This document shows, piece by piece, positions 25,708 to 34,404 of a stretch of DNA of 64,000 bases. The stretch is from Jiulongibacter sp024742395 (GTDB taxonomy: Bacteria > Bacteroidota > Bacteroidia > Cytophagales > Spirosomataceae). Position numbers and translations under genes: made by a program. How positions within the stretch are numbered: position 1 is the first letter of the stretch; each line of letters opens with the position of its first letter. The notes below the pieces were generated by a model. The model did no database searches. It had not been told where the DNA came from and worked only from the letters and a program-made list of their open reading frames with translations. The stretch covers positions 3,224,001 to 3,288,000 of the forward strand of contig OZ252236.1 of assembly GCA_965249455.1 (NCBI GenBank), given 5' to 3'.

Positions 25708-26922
25708 CTATTTTTTACTTGTAGTATCTAAATTTCCTTTTTCACCTGCGGCTTTGTGTTCTCTGATTTTCCTTGAATCAAAACGCATGATGCTTTGTTC
25801 GTGCCAGTTATTGTACATATGGGTTAGCCCCCACTCCATAATCTTTATTGGATCCTCATCTGAAGTCAGAGATCTGTTTAGGCCAATGGCGTGAGGTGCT
25901 CCTTTTATGGAAGCCATTATTTCAAAGTTTATCCCATCAGGTGCCCACTGTATGGTATTTTTTTCTGGTCCATCTGTAGTGATTAAAGAAGCAATACCCT
26001 CCTTATATGGCCAGACACAGATTTCATGCCCACTGTTACTTATCGGGTTATATGGTGATTTCACATAAGGTCCTAGCGGATGATCAGCAATCGCTACTCC
26101 ATGTCTGATCTGGCGACCACCAAATGTTATTTCCTCGCCCATTTGCTCTCCTTTATAATAGAGATAAAACTTCCCTTTGTAAGGTAGAATACATGGATCA
26201 TGCGTTTTATGGCTGTCGAAATCACCCTTTTTTTCTACCGCAAAACGGTTATCTTCTTCCCCTTTCCAAACGCCGTTATCAGCTGGGCTTAAGATGGGAG
26301 CATCACTTTTGTGCCACGGTCCATGAGGTGAGTCGGCCCAGGCTATGCCTACTTCTTCTTTAACCCTTACCACATATGGAGACTTTACTGTCTGATAGCA
26401 CAAATAATATTTCCCATCATAAAACATAATTTCCGAGGTAAAAACAGACCTGTCATCGTAACGCCCCTTCTCTCCTCTTTTTATTGCTACTCCTTCTTCT
26501 TTCCATGTCCAGCCATCTTCTGAAGTTGCGTACCAGATTTCACTTCTATCCCAGGGAAAAACCTTTTCGTTCTCAATATCACCTCCAAATCCCTGCGTCT
26601 CTCCCGTACTTCTGGTGTACCAGACAAAATATTTTCCATCAATTTTTAATACTGCACTTGGGTCTCTCCTTACCACCCCCTTTTCATAGGCTAAGTCACC
26701 TTTTAGAGGTTTATAGTCACCAAATTCCAGGAACCATTCATTTCCTAAATCTTGAGGCCATTGCAAAGCTCTTTTAGATGCGGCACTTAGATGATTTGGA
26801 TCTGTGATACCCAATTTATCAATTAACTCTTGTGAAATCATGGGTTTATTAGGTTTACAAGAAGAAAGAAGGGTGACGAACAAGACGTAATAAAATACCT
26901 TCTGATACCAGTTCCTCTTCAT
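25708..26922 (-). CDS. GH117 alpha-1,3-(3,6-anhydro)-L-galactosidase (neoagarobiose hydrolase), lipoprotein
   Basis: Releases 3,6-anhydro-L-galactose from the non-reducing end of neoagaro-oligosaccharides. The 404 residues start with a lipoprotein signal (FVTLLSSC), so the enzyme is probably membrane-anchored and periplasmic. The five-bladed propeller carries the GH117 hallmarks: VVRRDPSAV near 83, KRGEKGRYDDRSVFTSE near 152, DSHKTHDPCIL near 240, GEEITFGGRQIRHGVAIAD near 262, and NSGHEICVWPYKEG near 300 with the His proposed as the unusual catalytic acid. An N-terminal helical segment (LSAASKRALQWP) precedes the propeller, as in family members that swap this part between subunits. It is the first gene of the 11-gene agar operon. 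Confidence 0.94.
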   Translation of the reverse strand: MKRNWYQKVFYYVLFVTLLSSCKPNKPMISQELIDKLGITDPNHLSAASKRALQWPQDLGNEWFLEFGDYKPLKGDLAYEKGVVRRDPSAVLKIDGKYFVWYTRSTGETQGFGGDIENEKVFPWDRSEIWYATSEDGWTWKEEGVAIKRGEKGRYDDRSVFTSEIMFYDGKYYLCYQTVKSPYVVRVKEEVGIAWADSPHGPWHKSDAPILSPADNGVWKGEEDNRFAVEKKGDFDSHKTHDPCILPYKGKFYLYYKGEQMGEEITFGGRQIRHGVAIADHPLGPYVKSPYNPISNSGHEICVWPYKEGIASLITTDGPEKNTIQWAPDGINFEIMASIKGAPHAIGLNRSLTSDEDPIKIMEWGLTHMYNNWHEQSIMRFDSRKIREHKAAGEKGNLDTTSKK

Positions 26923-27121
26923 TATTTTTAATCGGTTTTGTTATTAATTTTAAATTTTGGCGAGCTCAACCTCACTTAGATAAATACTATCAATTCTTTT
27001 TATAATTATCCTCAAAGCAAGGGATTTTTATCTCAAAAGAAGAAATTTTATACTAAGCAAAAACTAAACAAGCACAATTAGAGTCTTTTTTTATGGCTGT
27101 AAATCTTTTGTAATCAACAAT

Positions 27122-28555
27122 TTAATTATAATCCATATAAATGGTTCGCTTTTGAAGATAACCTTCAATTCCATGGATACCATCTTCACCACCTAGTCCA
27201 CTTAATTTATGTCCCGAATGGTAACCCTGAATGTATCCAACGATGCCTCGGTTAATGAAAATAGTGCCAACCTGAAGATGGTCTATAGCATGCATAAACT
27301 TCCGATAATCTTTCGTATACAAGTAAGCTGAAAGTCCGTCGTTACGCTGATTTTGCATTTGTAATGCCTTTTCATAAGAATCAATTTTCATGATGGGCAT
27401 TACTGGTCCAAAAATCTCATGTTCTGCCGCTGGATGATTGCTTTCAATATTTGTTAGCACGGTAGGTGCAAACCAATTACCCTTTTCAAAAACTTTACCT
27501 TCAGGTCTATTACCGCCTGCCAGCACCTCAGCCCCAAGTTTCTTAGAGTCGTTGACTATCGCCTGCATTTTTTCAATACCTTGTTTGCTTACACTTGGCC
27601 CCATATCCACATTCGTCATAGGGTCCCCAATTTTTATTCGAGCTACACGCTTCAACACCTTTTCAGTAAATTCATCGGCGATTTTTTCATGAACCATGAC
27701 CATTTCATTGCATATACAAACCTGTCCGCAATTTGCAAATCGGGAAATAACTGCCGCTTCTACGGCTATATCTACATCAGCATCTTCAAGCACAATAAAA
27801 GGTGCTTTACCGCCCAGTTCGAGCGAAAGAGCGGTGATGTTATCGGCTGCCGCTTTGTAAATTCCCTGCCCTGCTTTAATACTTCCTGTTACACTTATGA
27901 GTCTGGTTATGGGGCTACTGACCAGATGAGAGGCAATGGCCAGACCTCTACCTGCAACCATATTGATAACTCCCTTAGGAAGCCCTACTTCATGGCATAA
28001 TCTGCAAAACTCAGAAGCCGTTATTGGCGTCAACTCATGAGGCTTAATAATCATGGTATTCCCTGTTACCAGAGCTGGCCCTATCTTTCTTCCAATCAGG
28101 GCTAAAGGATAATTATAGGCACACAGACCCAAGGTAACACCATAGGGAACTTTGTTTATGGCCAGATACTCTCCTGATTTATCTGAGGGAAAAATTGCCC
28201 CTTGAATTCTTCGGGCTGCCTCTGCAGAATAGGTAATGTATCTTACTGTATCATCTACCTCACCATAAGCTTCGGCCAGTGTTTTACCTTGCTCTGCAAC
28301 CAAAAGTCTGGCAAAGTGTTCCTTTTCTTTATTTAACTTATCGGCAATTTTGTAGAGGTATTCAGCTCTTTCTGTTGCCGGAAGAAATCCCCAGGAAAGC
28401 TGGGCCTTTTCCGATGTTTCTAATGCTCTTTGTGCATCCTCAACTGAGCTTTCTGCTACTGTGGCAATCAGTTCATCGTTTGCAGGGTTTCTTACTTCAA
28501 TAATTTCGCTGGAATTGCACCACTCTCCATCAATATAATATTCGTAATGTTTCAT
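27122..28555 (-). CDS. Aldehyde dehydrogenase (AldA-like), second copy
   Basis: NAD(P)-dependent dehydrogenase. The start at 28555 (MKHYEYYIDGEW) is preferred, because upstream in-frame codons run into the preceding crotonase gene; with it the protein has 477 residues. Motifs are CAYNYPLALIGRK (the usual W-N-F is changed to Y-N-Y), ELGGKAPFIVLEDAD, catalytic Cys in NCGQVCICNEM and EIFGPVMPI. It is of the same family as the enzyme at 19793-21241 but clearly diverged. It is one base after the crotonase stop, in an operon with a cytoplasmic GH2, so it probably oxidises the sugar which that GH2 releases. The substrate is unknown. Confidence 0.87.
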   Translation of the reverse strand: MKHYEYYIDGEWCNSSEIIEVRNPANDELIATVAESSVEDAQRALETSEKAQLSWGFLPATERAEYLYKIADKLNKEKEHFARLLVAEQGKTLAEAYGEVDDTVRYITYSAEAARRIQGAIFPSDKSGEYLAINKVPYGVTLGLCAYNYPLALIGRKIGPALVTGNTMIIKPHELTPITASEFCRLCHEVGLPKGVINMVAGRGLAIASHLVSSPITRLISVTGSIKAGQGIYKAAADNITALSLELGGKAPFIVLEDADVDIAVEAAVISRFANCGQVCICNEMVMVHEKIADEFTEKVLKRVARIKIGDPMTNVDMGPSVSKQGIEKMQAIVNDSKKLGAEVLAGGNRPEGKVFEKGNWFAPTVLTNIESNHPAAEHEIFGPVMPIMKIDSYEKALQMQNQRNDGLSAYLYTKDYRKFMHAIDHLQVGTIFINRGIVGYIQGYHSGHKLSGLGGEDGIHGIEGYLQKRTIYMDYN

Positions 28556-28556
28556 A

Positions 28557-29330
28557 TTATTTTCCTTTAAATTCGGGTTGACGTTTTTCTTTGAATGCCT
28601 TAATTCCTTCTTTGTAATCCTGAGAGTTTTCAAGAGGATCCAATAAAGCCTTTTCCAGTCCAAGAGCCTGATCAAGTGGAAGTTGCATCCCCTCTTTGAT
28701 GGCTTTTTTTGTAGCCATCATGGCTAAGCCGGGTCCATTTGAGAGGTGTTTAACATAGCCTTCTGTTTCACTTTCCCACATTTCTGCTTTAATCAATTGA
28801 TGAAAAAGACCTATAGTCAATGCCTCATCTGGCAGTAGATTTTTTCTATTAATCAGCAGATCGAAGGCCTTAGAACTGCCTATTACCCGTGGCAATCTTT
28901 GAGTCCCACCATTTCCAGGTATCAGTCCAATATTGATTTCGGGTAATCCAATTTGATAGGTTCCTTCCATACCAATTCTTAAATCACAGGCCAAGGCTAA
29001 TTCAAGCCCACCACCTAAACAATGACCATTGATTGCAGCAATAAAAACAGCCGAACTCGATTCAATTTTATGTGTGGCTAATCTGGCCAGATGCACCATT
29101 TCCTTATTCTTTTGCGGGGTATTTTCTCCATAAACATGAAGATCTGCTCCGGCACAAAAGAATCTATCAAGTGCACTTTTTATCAATACAACCACAATGC
29201 CCGGATTAAGTTGAATCTCATCAAGAGCTGTATTTAGCTCCTGCATAAAATCATATTCATACGCATTAGCAGGTGGCCTTTGAAGCACTATTTCAGCATA
29301 TTTCTCATGAATTTTGAGTTCTACCACCAT
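28557..29330 (-). CDS. Enoyl-CoA hydratase/isomerase family protein (crotonase)
   Basis: Crotonase-fold enzyme that acts on CoA thioesters, cytoplasmic. The ATG at 29330 (MVVELKIHEKYAEI) is used because it follows the GH2 stop by one base; upstream codons overlap that gene. About 257 residues. Oxyanion-hole and catalytic elements are intact: AGADLHVYGE, GHCLGGGLELALACD (first catalytic Glu) and LPEINIGLIPGNGGTQRLPR (second Glu). With both Glu present it may be a true hydratase. No beta-oxidation partners (acyl-CoA dehydrogenase, thiolase) are nearby; instead the neighbours are a glycosidase and an aldehyde dehydrogenase, and two CoA-transferases in the next operon could make its substrate. 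Confidence 0.9.
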   Translation of the reverse strand: MVVELKIHEKYAEIVLQRPPANAYEYDFMQELNTALDEIQLNPGIVVVLIKSALDRFFCAGADLHVYGENTPQKNKEMVHLARLATHKIESSSAVFIAAINGHCLGGGLELALACDLRIGMEGTYQIGLPEINIGLIPGNGGTQRLPRVIGSSKAFDLLINRKNLLPDEALTIGLFHQLIKAEMWESETEGYVKHLSNGPGLAMMATKKAIKEGMQLPLDQALGLEKALLDPLENSQDYKEGIKAFKEKRQPEFKGK

Positions 29331-29331
29331 C

Positions 29332-31806
29332 TTAGAAAATGTTTGCTGTGATTTTGCGTTGATCAGACTCTTGTTCACCATCTTCTCCGGCTAAACCGGT
29401 AAAGTACCTGTAATAATTGGCCGTGCCATACAAGTTCTTTTTTTCTGTGGCTTCATTTCCTATGCGGTTTAATTCCTTTTTTGCCGCTTCTTGATTACCT
29501 ACCAAAAGCAGATGATCGTTTGTTGCCAGCAATGTCCCTTCGGCATTATATAACTCTGTAAATAGAGAGAATGATGATCCGAATCTCTCTGTAACTTTTG
29601 AAGCAAAGACCGCTTTTTTCTCTGAACTATCAGGACTTATCTTATCTATTATTATCTCTTGCTGTGTAATAACATTTTCTTCAGCATCTCTTATCCCAAC
29701 AATAGCCTTGCAGTTTTGAAATTCTTCATAAAGATCATTGACAAGCCACAGCTCAGCAGTTAAATCCTCTCCAGGCTCCCATCTTCTTTTTTTATAGCTA
29801 ATGCTCGGTAGTAAGGGCTGATAGGCCTTCTGAACATGCTCATAAGATATTTTTTTCTCCTGATAGTAGTCTACAATCCCCCATTTAAAATCTGGGGCAA
29901 AGGTGATATAGTGACAAATGCATACGGCAGACGTTCTTGGTTTTCTTCTTCTGAAATGCTCCAAAGCAAATTGAAAAATTACTCCTTGTGCTTTTTGACT
30001 TGCATAGACAAAAGACTCGAGACTCTGTGTTGACTGATCCCCCAAAACTTCATAATTCAATGTTTTGAGCACGTCAAAATCACACCAATGATGCCCCCAG
30101 CTAGGGCCTGGAGGCCAAATTTCATTTTCAGGTATAAACTTTCTGATACTCTCTACATTGGGGCATGAACTTATGGCCAGTTCCGGGATAACAGCAAAAT
30201 CCAGATTCGGAAAATACTCTTCCATGATAAGTTTCCCTTCAGCGTAAAAGAGATCATTGGCATGGTAGCTTTCTTTTGGTTTAAAACCCAAAGCGATGCC
30301 TACATCATCACTGAGTGGAGAACCTGGAACAAAATGAAGTTTAGTGTAAGGCTTAATAGCCTCTCCTATTTCTTTTACGAATTTTAAATTAAAGGCAGGA
30401 TCAGAGGCTGTCATAAAACTTTCTTCTGCTCCCTCCAGAATAACCAAACATGGGTGATTCCTTTGGTCTTTAACTATTTCGATAGCTTCTTTAATGATGG
30501 TTTCTTTGTAAGAGTCATCCTTAGGAATAGTTAAACTGGCAAACGGCTGACTATCCTGCCAAACAGTAATGCCTGCTTCATCACATAACTCATAGAAATA
30601 AAGAATTTCAGAAGGGTGCCATCCAAATATTCTGAGATTATTTAAATTGGCTTCCTTCGCTAAGTTTATCAGTTTCTTGTACTTACTTTTTGTGGCCCTG
30701 CCAAAGAAAATATCCGGGGGGCCACCCCATGTACCTGACCGCATGAAATGGCGTTTCCCATTGATCATAACAGTCCACGGATTCTCCACTTCATCTTTTG
30801 AGAATCCCGGATTCATTTTCATTTCAATCTTTCTAATACCAAAGCTATGCTCTGTCTTATCCAGAAAAGATTTATCCGCTCCGGTAATTCTGGTTTTTAT
30901 AGTGTACAAATTTTGCTCTCCAAGATCCCAAGGGTACCATAATTGTGGATTGTCGATCTCGTATTCAAATTTGAAAATCTGACCAGTAGATTTATACTTT
31001 ACTTCCTCATTAAAGTGAATAGCTTCGGTACTGAAATTCTTTCCAGATATTTCAAAAGCAATCTGGGTTCTATGCTCCGAGAGGGTATCTGAAGACAAAG
31101 TAAGTTCAATTTCTAATTTGGCCTTATTGTTCTCAACGGGCTCAGCATGTACATAGACATCATCAATGGATATTTTTCCCGAAGCCTCTATCATTACAGG
31201 CTTCCAAATTCCTGTAGGAGGTAAACTAACCCAATAATCACCATGCCAGGCTGGTTTTCTTCCCGCTACCTGACTATATCTTCGTGGTGCAGGGTGAATC
31301 CTGACCATTAACACATTGGCTCCATGTCTTCTGAAATCAAAACTGGCCTTGTCATTAATTTGAAATGTTGCTTTTGTAAGCATCCCTTCATGTGTACCCA
31401 AAAACTTTCCATTAAGCCAGGCATCGAAGGCAAAATCCACCCCATAAAAAGTCAAAGTCAATGTTTTGCCATCTAATTCTGCAGGTAGGTTAAACTGGCG
31501 TTTATACCACCATTCCATTTCGGGAATCCATTTGGCTTTCATGCTGTTTCTCCCGAAATGAGGGTCTTCTATTCTTCCTTGTCTCCAAAGATCTGAATAA
31601 ACGTCGCCTGGCACCTTGGCGTAAGACCAGTTGAATGCATCGCCTGTAATATCTGAATTTATCTCATGAAAACCGAGTTCTACCCCTCTGCCAGGTAGTA
31701 TGCCTTCCATTTGCCAGTTAAGTCCGCTAAGATCTATAATGGTCTTCTCAGAATCTGTAACTACAAATTCAGCTTCCCCGGCTTGCAGATTTTCAATTTC
31801 TTTCAT
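29332..31806 (-). CDS. Cytoplasmic GH2 glycoside hydrolase, paralogue of the exported one
   Basis: Exo-glycosidase of 824 residues with the same domain order as the GH2 at 21291-23807 and recognisably similar throughout (KVPGDVYSDLWRQG, MEWWYKRQF, GGPPDIFFGRATKSKYK, LNNLRIFGWHPSE). The expected acid/base Glu lies in HPCLVILEGAEESFM and the nucleophile in IPELAISSCPNVES. In contrast to its paralogue it begins directly with soluble sequence (MKEIENLQAGEAEF) and has no signal peptide, so it should act on an imported di- or oligosaccharide. It heads the operon with crotonase and aldehyde dehydrogenase. Substrate unknown; agaro-oligosaccharide or another galactan fragment is plausible. Confidence 0.86.
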   Translation of the reverse strand: MKEIENLQAGEAEFVVTDSEKTIIDLSGLNWQMEGILPGRGVELGFHEINSDITGDAFNWSYAKVPGDVYSDLWRQGRIEDPHFGRNSMKAKWIPEMEWWYKRQFNLPAELDGKTLTLTFYGVDFAFDAWLNGKFLGTHEGMLTKATFQINDKASFDFRRHGANVLMVRIHPAPRRYSQVAGRKPAWHGDYWVSLPPTGIWKPVMIEASGKISIDDVYVHAEPVENNKAKLEIELTLSSDTLSEHRTQIAFEISGKNFSTEAIHFNEEVKYKSTGQIFKFEYEIDNPQLWYPWDLGEQNLYTIKTRITGADKSFLDKTEHSFGIRKIEMKMNPGFSKDEVENPWTVMINGKRHFMRSGTWGGPPDIFFGRATKSKYKKLINLAKEANLNNLRIFGWHPSEILYFYELCDEAGITVWQDSQPFASLTIPKDDSYKETIIKEAIEIVKDQRNHPCLVILEGAEESFMTASDPAFNLKFVKEIGEAIKPYTKLHFVPGSPLSDDVGIALGFKPKESYHANDLFYAEGKLIMEEYFPNLDFAVIPELAISSCPNVESIRKFIPENEIWPPGPSWGHHWCDFDVLKTLNYEVLGDQSTQSLESFVYASQKAQGVIFQFALEHFRRRKPRTSAVCICHYITFAPDFKWGIVDYYQEKKISYEHVQKAYQPLLPSISYKKRRWEPGEDLTAELWLVNDLYEEFQNCKAIVGIRDAEENVITQQEIIIDKISPDSSEKKAVFASKVTERFGSSFSLFTELYNAEGTLLATNDHLLLVGNQEAAKKELNRIGNEATEKKNLYGTANYYRYFTGLAGEDGEQESDQRKITANIF

Positions 31807-32128
31807 TTCTAATAGGTTATTTCCTTTCTAAACTTTTAGCCTTAAACCTTTTACTGTTTATTGGGCCGTTTCGTTTGGATCAGCAAGTTGAATATTCATG
31901 ACATTAAAAACTCAAAAACTTACTCGATATGAACTGAACATTAGTATAAAATCAAGTAGACAAATAGACTTTAAGGCCTTATAATCAGTTCAAATACATA
32001 CTTATTGATGATTATTAGTTTTAAAAAGGACTAGACAATCAGACAGTTTTCGTTTAAGAAATTTTGAGTCAAATGTTCATTGCCTTTCATTGTGAATAAA
32101 ACATCTAATGAAGTACTCATGGTAAGTT
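31807..32128. other. Intergenic region upstream of the GH2-crotonase-ALDH operon, with ACTAGACAA-type motifs
   Basis: About 320 bases without a gene. It separates the CoA-transferase operon from the GH2 operon, both on the - strand, and should hold the promoter of the latter. I see ACTAGACAA at 32030-32038 and AGTAGACAA at 31955-31963, the motif repeated before the sugar porter and the regulator gene. No TAnnTTTG element in the right orientation was found by eye. Confidence 0.4.
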
Positions 32129-33274
32129 TTAAAGAATGAATTCTTTGCAAATAGCTTTAGTGTTTTCACCTAGATGAGGGGCGGCAATACCTGAGCGAAA
32201 ATTTACCGAATCGATGGTAATCGGACACCTGGTCGTTTGATATGTAAATCCGTCAGTCATTTTTACCTCCTGAATCATCCCCAATTCTTTAAAGCCATTC
32301 TTTTTTATCAGTCCTTTCCAATCCAGAACTTCAGCACACCAAATATCAGCAGGTTCAAGACAGCCCAACCAATACTCTGTGGTTCTGGAAAGTAGGTGAT
32401 TAGCTAAAATTCCTTTGATTTCATTTCTTTTTGAGAACCATACAGCAGGTTGTTCAAAATCCAGTAATTGCTCACAGTTTAGCAATTGGCCTAATTGGGG
32501 AATGGAGGCCATGGCTATTGCCAAATAGCCATTTTCTGTTTTGTAGATACCATATGGGGCTCCCAAATAAGCGTGAGCATTATTGGTTTCTGTTCTTATA
32601 GTATCTGCACCGCCATCCTGAAAATAGGTTGTGAGCATTTCAAATTGAAGATCAAATATTGATTCAAGAAGACTCACCTGAATTTTGCATCCCACCCCCT
32701 TTATGGCTTTTTGTAAAACTGCCGCTAGAACACCTTGTGCCAAATGATTACCAGCAAAGATATCTGCCACTGCGAGTCCCATAGGAACTGGCCCATCTGT
32801 TGCATTTCCGGTTAAACCTGTGATGCCTGATAATGCCTGAACCAGCAAGTCCTGCCCGGGTTTGTTTTTCCAGGATTGAATTTCTCCATATCCGCTAACT
32901 TCGGCATAAATGATTTTAGGGTTTAGATTCTTTATAACTTCATAACCAAGCCCTAATCGCTCAAAAACTCCAGGACGGAAATTTTGAATCACTACATCTG
33001 CCTGCTTTATTAAGTTTTTAATTTTATCCAGATCCTCCTGATTTTTTAAGTCGGCTTCAAAACTTTCTTTATTCCGATTTAAAGAATGAAAAATTGAAGA
33101 AGCTCCGTTAAGATCTAAATTTGAATTATACCGGGTTCTACTTAAGTCTCCCTCGCCTTTTTTCTCAACCTTTATGACCCGGGCACCCAGGTCTGCCAAA
33201 CGTAAGCCAGCTAAAGGTCCTGATAAAAACTGGCTAAAATCAATGATCAATAGGTCTTCTAATGGCTTCATCAA
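32129..33274 (-). CDS. Family III CoA-transferase (CaiB/BaiF), copy 2
   Basis: Moves CoA from a donor thioester to a carboxylic acid in the cytoplasm. The 381 residues show the family N-terminus IDFSQFLSGPLAGLRLADLG, the VIKVEKKGEGD loop near 34, NFRPGVFERLGLGYE near 98 and the catalytic Asp in GLAVADIFAGNHLAQG (D171). It overlaps the first copy by four bases, so the two are translationally coupled and may act as a pair or as subunits. The nearby gene content (sugar porter, solute-binding-like protein, glycosidase, aldehyde dehydrogenase) points to a sugar-derived acid, not carnitine or bile acids. The substrate is unknown. Confidence 0.9.
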   Translation of the reverse strand: MMKPLEDLLIIDFSQFLSGPLAGLRLADLGARVIKVEKKGEGDLSRTRYNSNLDLNGASSIFHSLNRNKESFEADLKNQEDLDKIKNLIKQADVVIQNFRPGVFERLGLGYEVIKNLNPKIIYAEVSGYGEIQSWKNKPGQDLLVQALSGITGLTGNATDGPVPMGLAVADIFAGNHLAQGVLAAVLQKAIKGVGCKIQVSLLESIFDLQFEMLTTYFQDGGADTIRTETNNAHAYLGAPYGIYKTENGYLAIAMASIPQLGQLLNCEQLLDFEQPAVWFSKRNEIKGILANHLLSRTTEYWLGCLEPADIWCAEVLDWKGLIKKNGFKELGMIQEVKMTDGFTYQTTRCPITIDSVNFRSGIAAPHLGENTKAICKEFIL

Positions 33275-34404
33275 ATGTTAAATTCTTGGGTGATTCTTTC
33301 AGTATGTTCGCCTACTCTTGGAGCAGGTTTAGAAGACAAAAGCGTCTCATCATTAATTCTGATTGGGCATCGTGTAGTATAAAAAGGGCTTCCATCAAGA
33401 AGTTTTACTTCCTGCTTCATGGCCAGCTCTTTAAATTCTTCTGAGCCCAAAATTTGATGGTAATTATTTACCTCTGAACACCATAAACCTTTAGCCTGCA
33501 ATTCCACCAGCCATTCTTTGGTTGATTTTTTCTGTAGTGCATTACTTATCTCTTCTTTTAGTTCATCTCGGTTTATGAATGTGTCCAGGTCATGAAGTTC
33601 TTCTGATAAACCTAGTATGTTAAGCAAGATGCCGAAAGGCCCCATAGAAATTGCGATGTGTCCGTCAGATGTTCCATAAATACCGTAAGGGGCTTCGAGT
33701 AGTGCATGGGCATTGTTTGTTTTTGATCTTAGTGGCGGCTTTTGACCATTATTGAGAAAAGTGGTAAATATTTCTAACTGAAAATCAATAGCCGATTCAA
33801 GCAAACTTACTTCTACCCAAGCCCCCTTGTCTGTTTTGGTCCTTTTGATCAAAGCAGCCAATATTCCCTGCACCAAATGGGTTCCACAAAGCATATCAAC
33901 AGCTGCCGCACCAAATGGTGTAGGCAAATCATTTTGATTCCCTGAAAGATGTGTCAATCCTGAAATAGCTTGAATTAGCAAATCCTGACCAGGTTTGGCT
34001 ATCCACTCACCCTTTCTACCATAGCCCGTTACAGTAGCATAAACCAGTTTTTGATTTATCTGAACTACGGAATCGTAATCAAGACCAATCTTCTCCATTA
34101 CTCCAGGCCGGAAATTATGAGTAAGTACATCAGCCTTGGCAATCAGACTATTGACCTTTTTTAAATCTTCTTTGTCCTTAAGGTTAGCTGTAAAAGATTC
34201 TTTATTGCGGTTTGCCGTATGAAAAACCAAGCTTGAGCCATCTAAATACATGTTCTTAGTGGCTATATTCCTACCGGCTTCGCCGGTTTCAGGCCGTTCT
34301 ATTTTGATTACCCTGGCACCGAGGTCTGCTAATCGTAAACCAGCTGAAGGCCCGGCCATAAATTGAGAAAACTCAAGGACTAATATGCCGTCAAGTGGTT
34401 TCAT
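33271..34404 (-). CDS. Family III CoA-transferase (CaiB/BaiF), copy 1
   Basis: Second member of the coupled pair, 377 residues, cytoplasmic. The family pattern is LEFSQFMAGPSAGLRLADLG, VIKIERPETGEAGR near 32, NFRPGVMEKIGLDYD near 97, catalytic Asp in FGAAAVDMLCGTHLVQG (D170). It is clearly a tandem duplicate of the following gene, diverged mainly in the C-terminal half. It overlaps the solute-binding-like gene upstream by four bases, so porter, binding protein and both transferases form one tightly coupled operon. Two paralogous family III proteins side by side can form a hetero-oligomer or use two different acids; the sequence does not decide. Confidence 0.9.
   Translation of the reverse strand: MKPLDGILVLEFSQFMAGPSAGLRLADLGARVIKIERPETGEAGRNIATKNMYLDGSSLVFHTANRNKESFTANLKDKEDLKKVNSLIAKADVLTHNFRPGVMEKIGLDYDSVVQINQKLVYATVTGYGRKGEWIAKPGQDLLIQAISGLTHLSGNQNDLPTPFGAAAVDMLCGTHLVQGILAALIKRTKTDKGAWVEVSLLESAIDFQLEIFTTFLNNGQKPPLRSKTNNAHALLEAPYGIYGTSDGHIAISMGPFGILLNILGLSEELHDLDTFINRDELKEEISNALQKKSTKEWLVELQAKGLWCSEVNNYHQILGSEEFKELAMKQEVKLLDGSPFYTTRCPIRINDETLLSSKPAPRVGEHTERITQEFNI

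Noticed and set aside
27581..28000. 139-codon + strand frame opposite the second aldehyde dehydrogenase
   Set aside because: Antisense shadow; the dehydrogenase motifs on the - strand account for the region.
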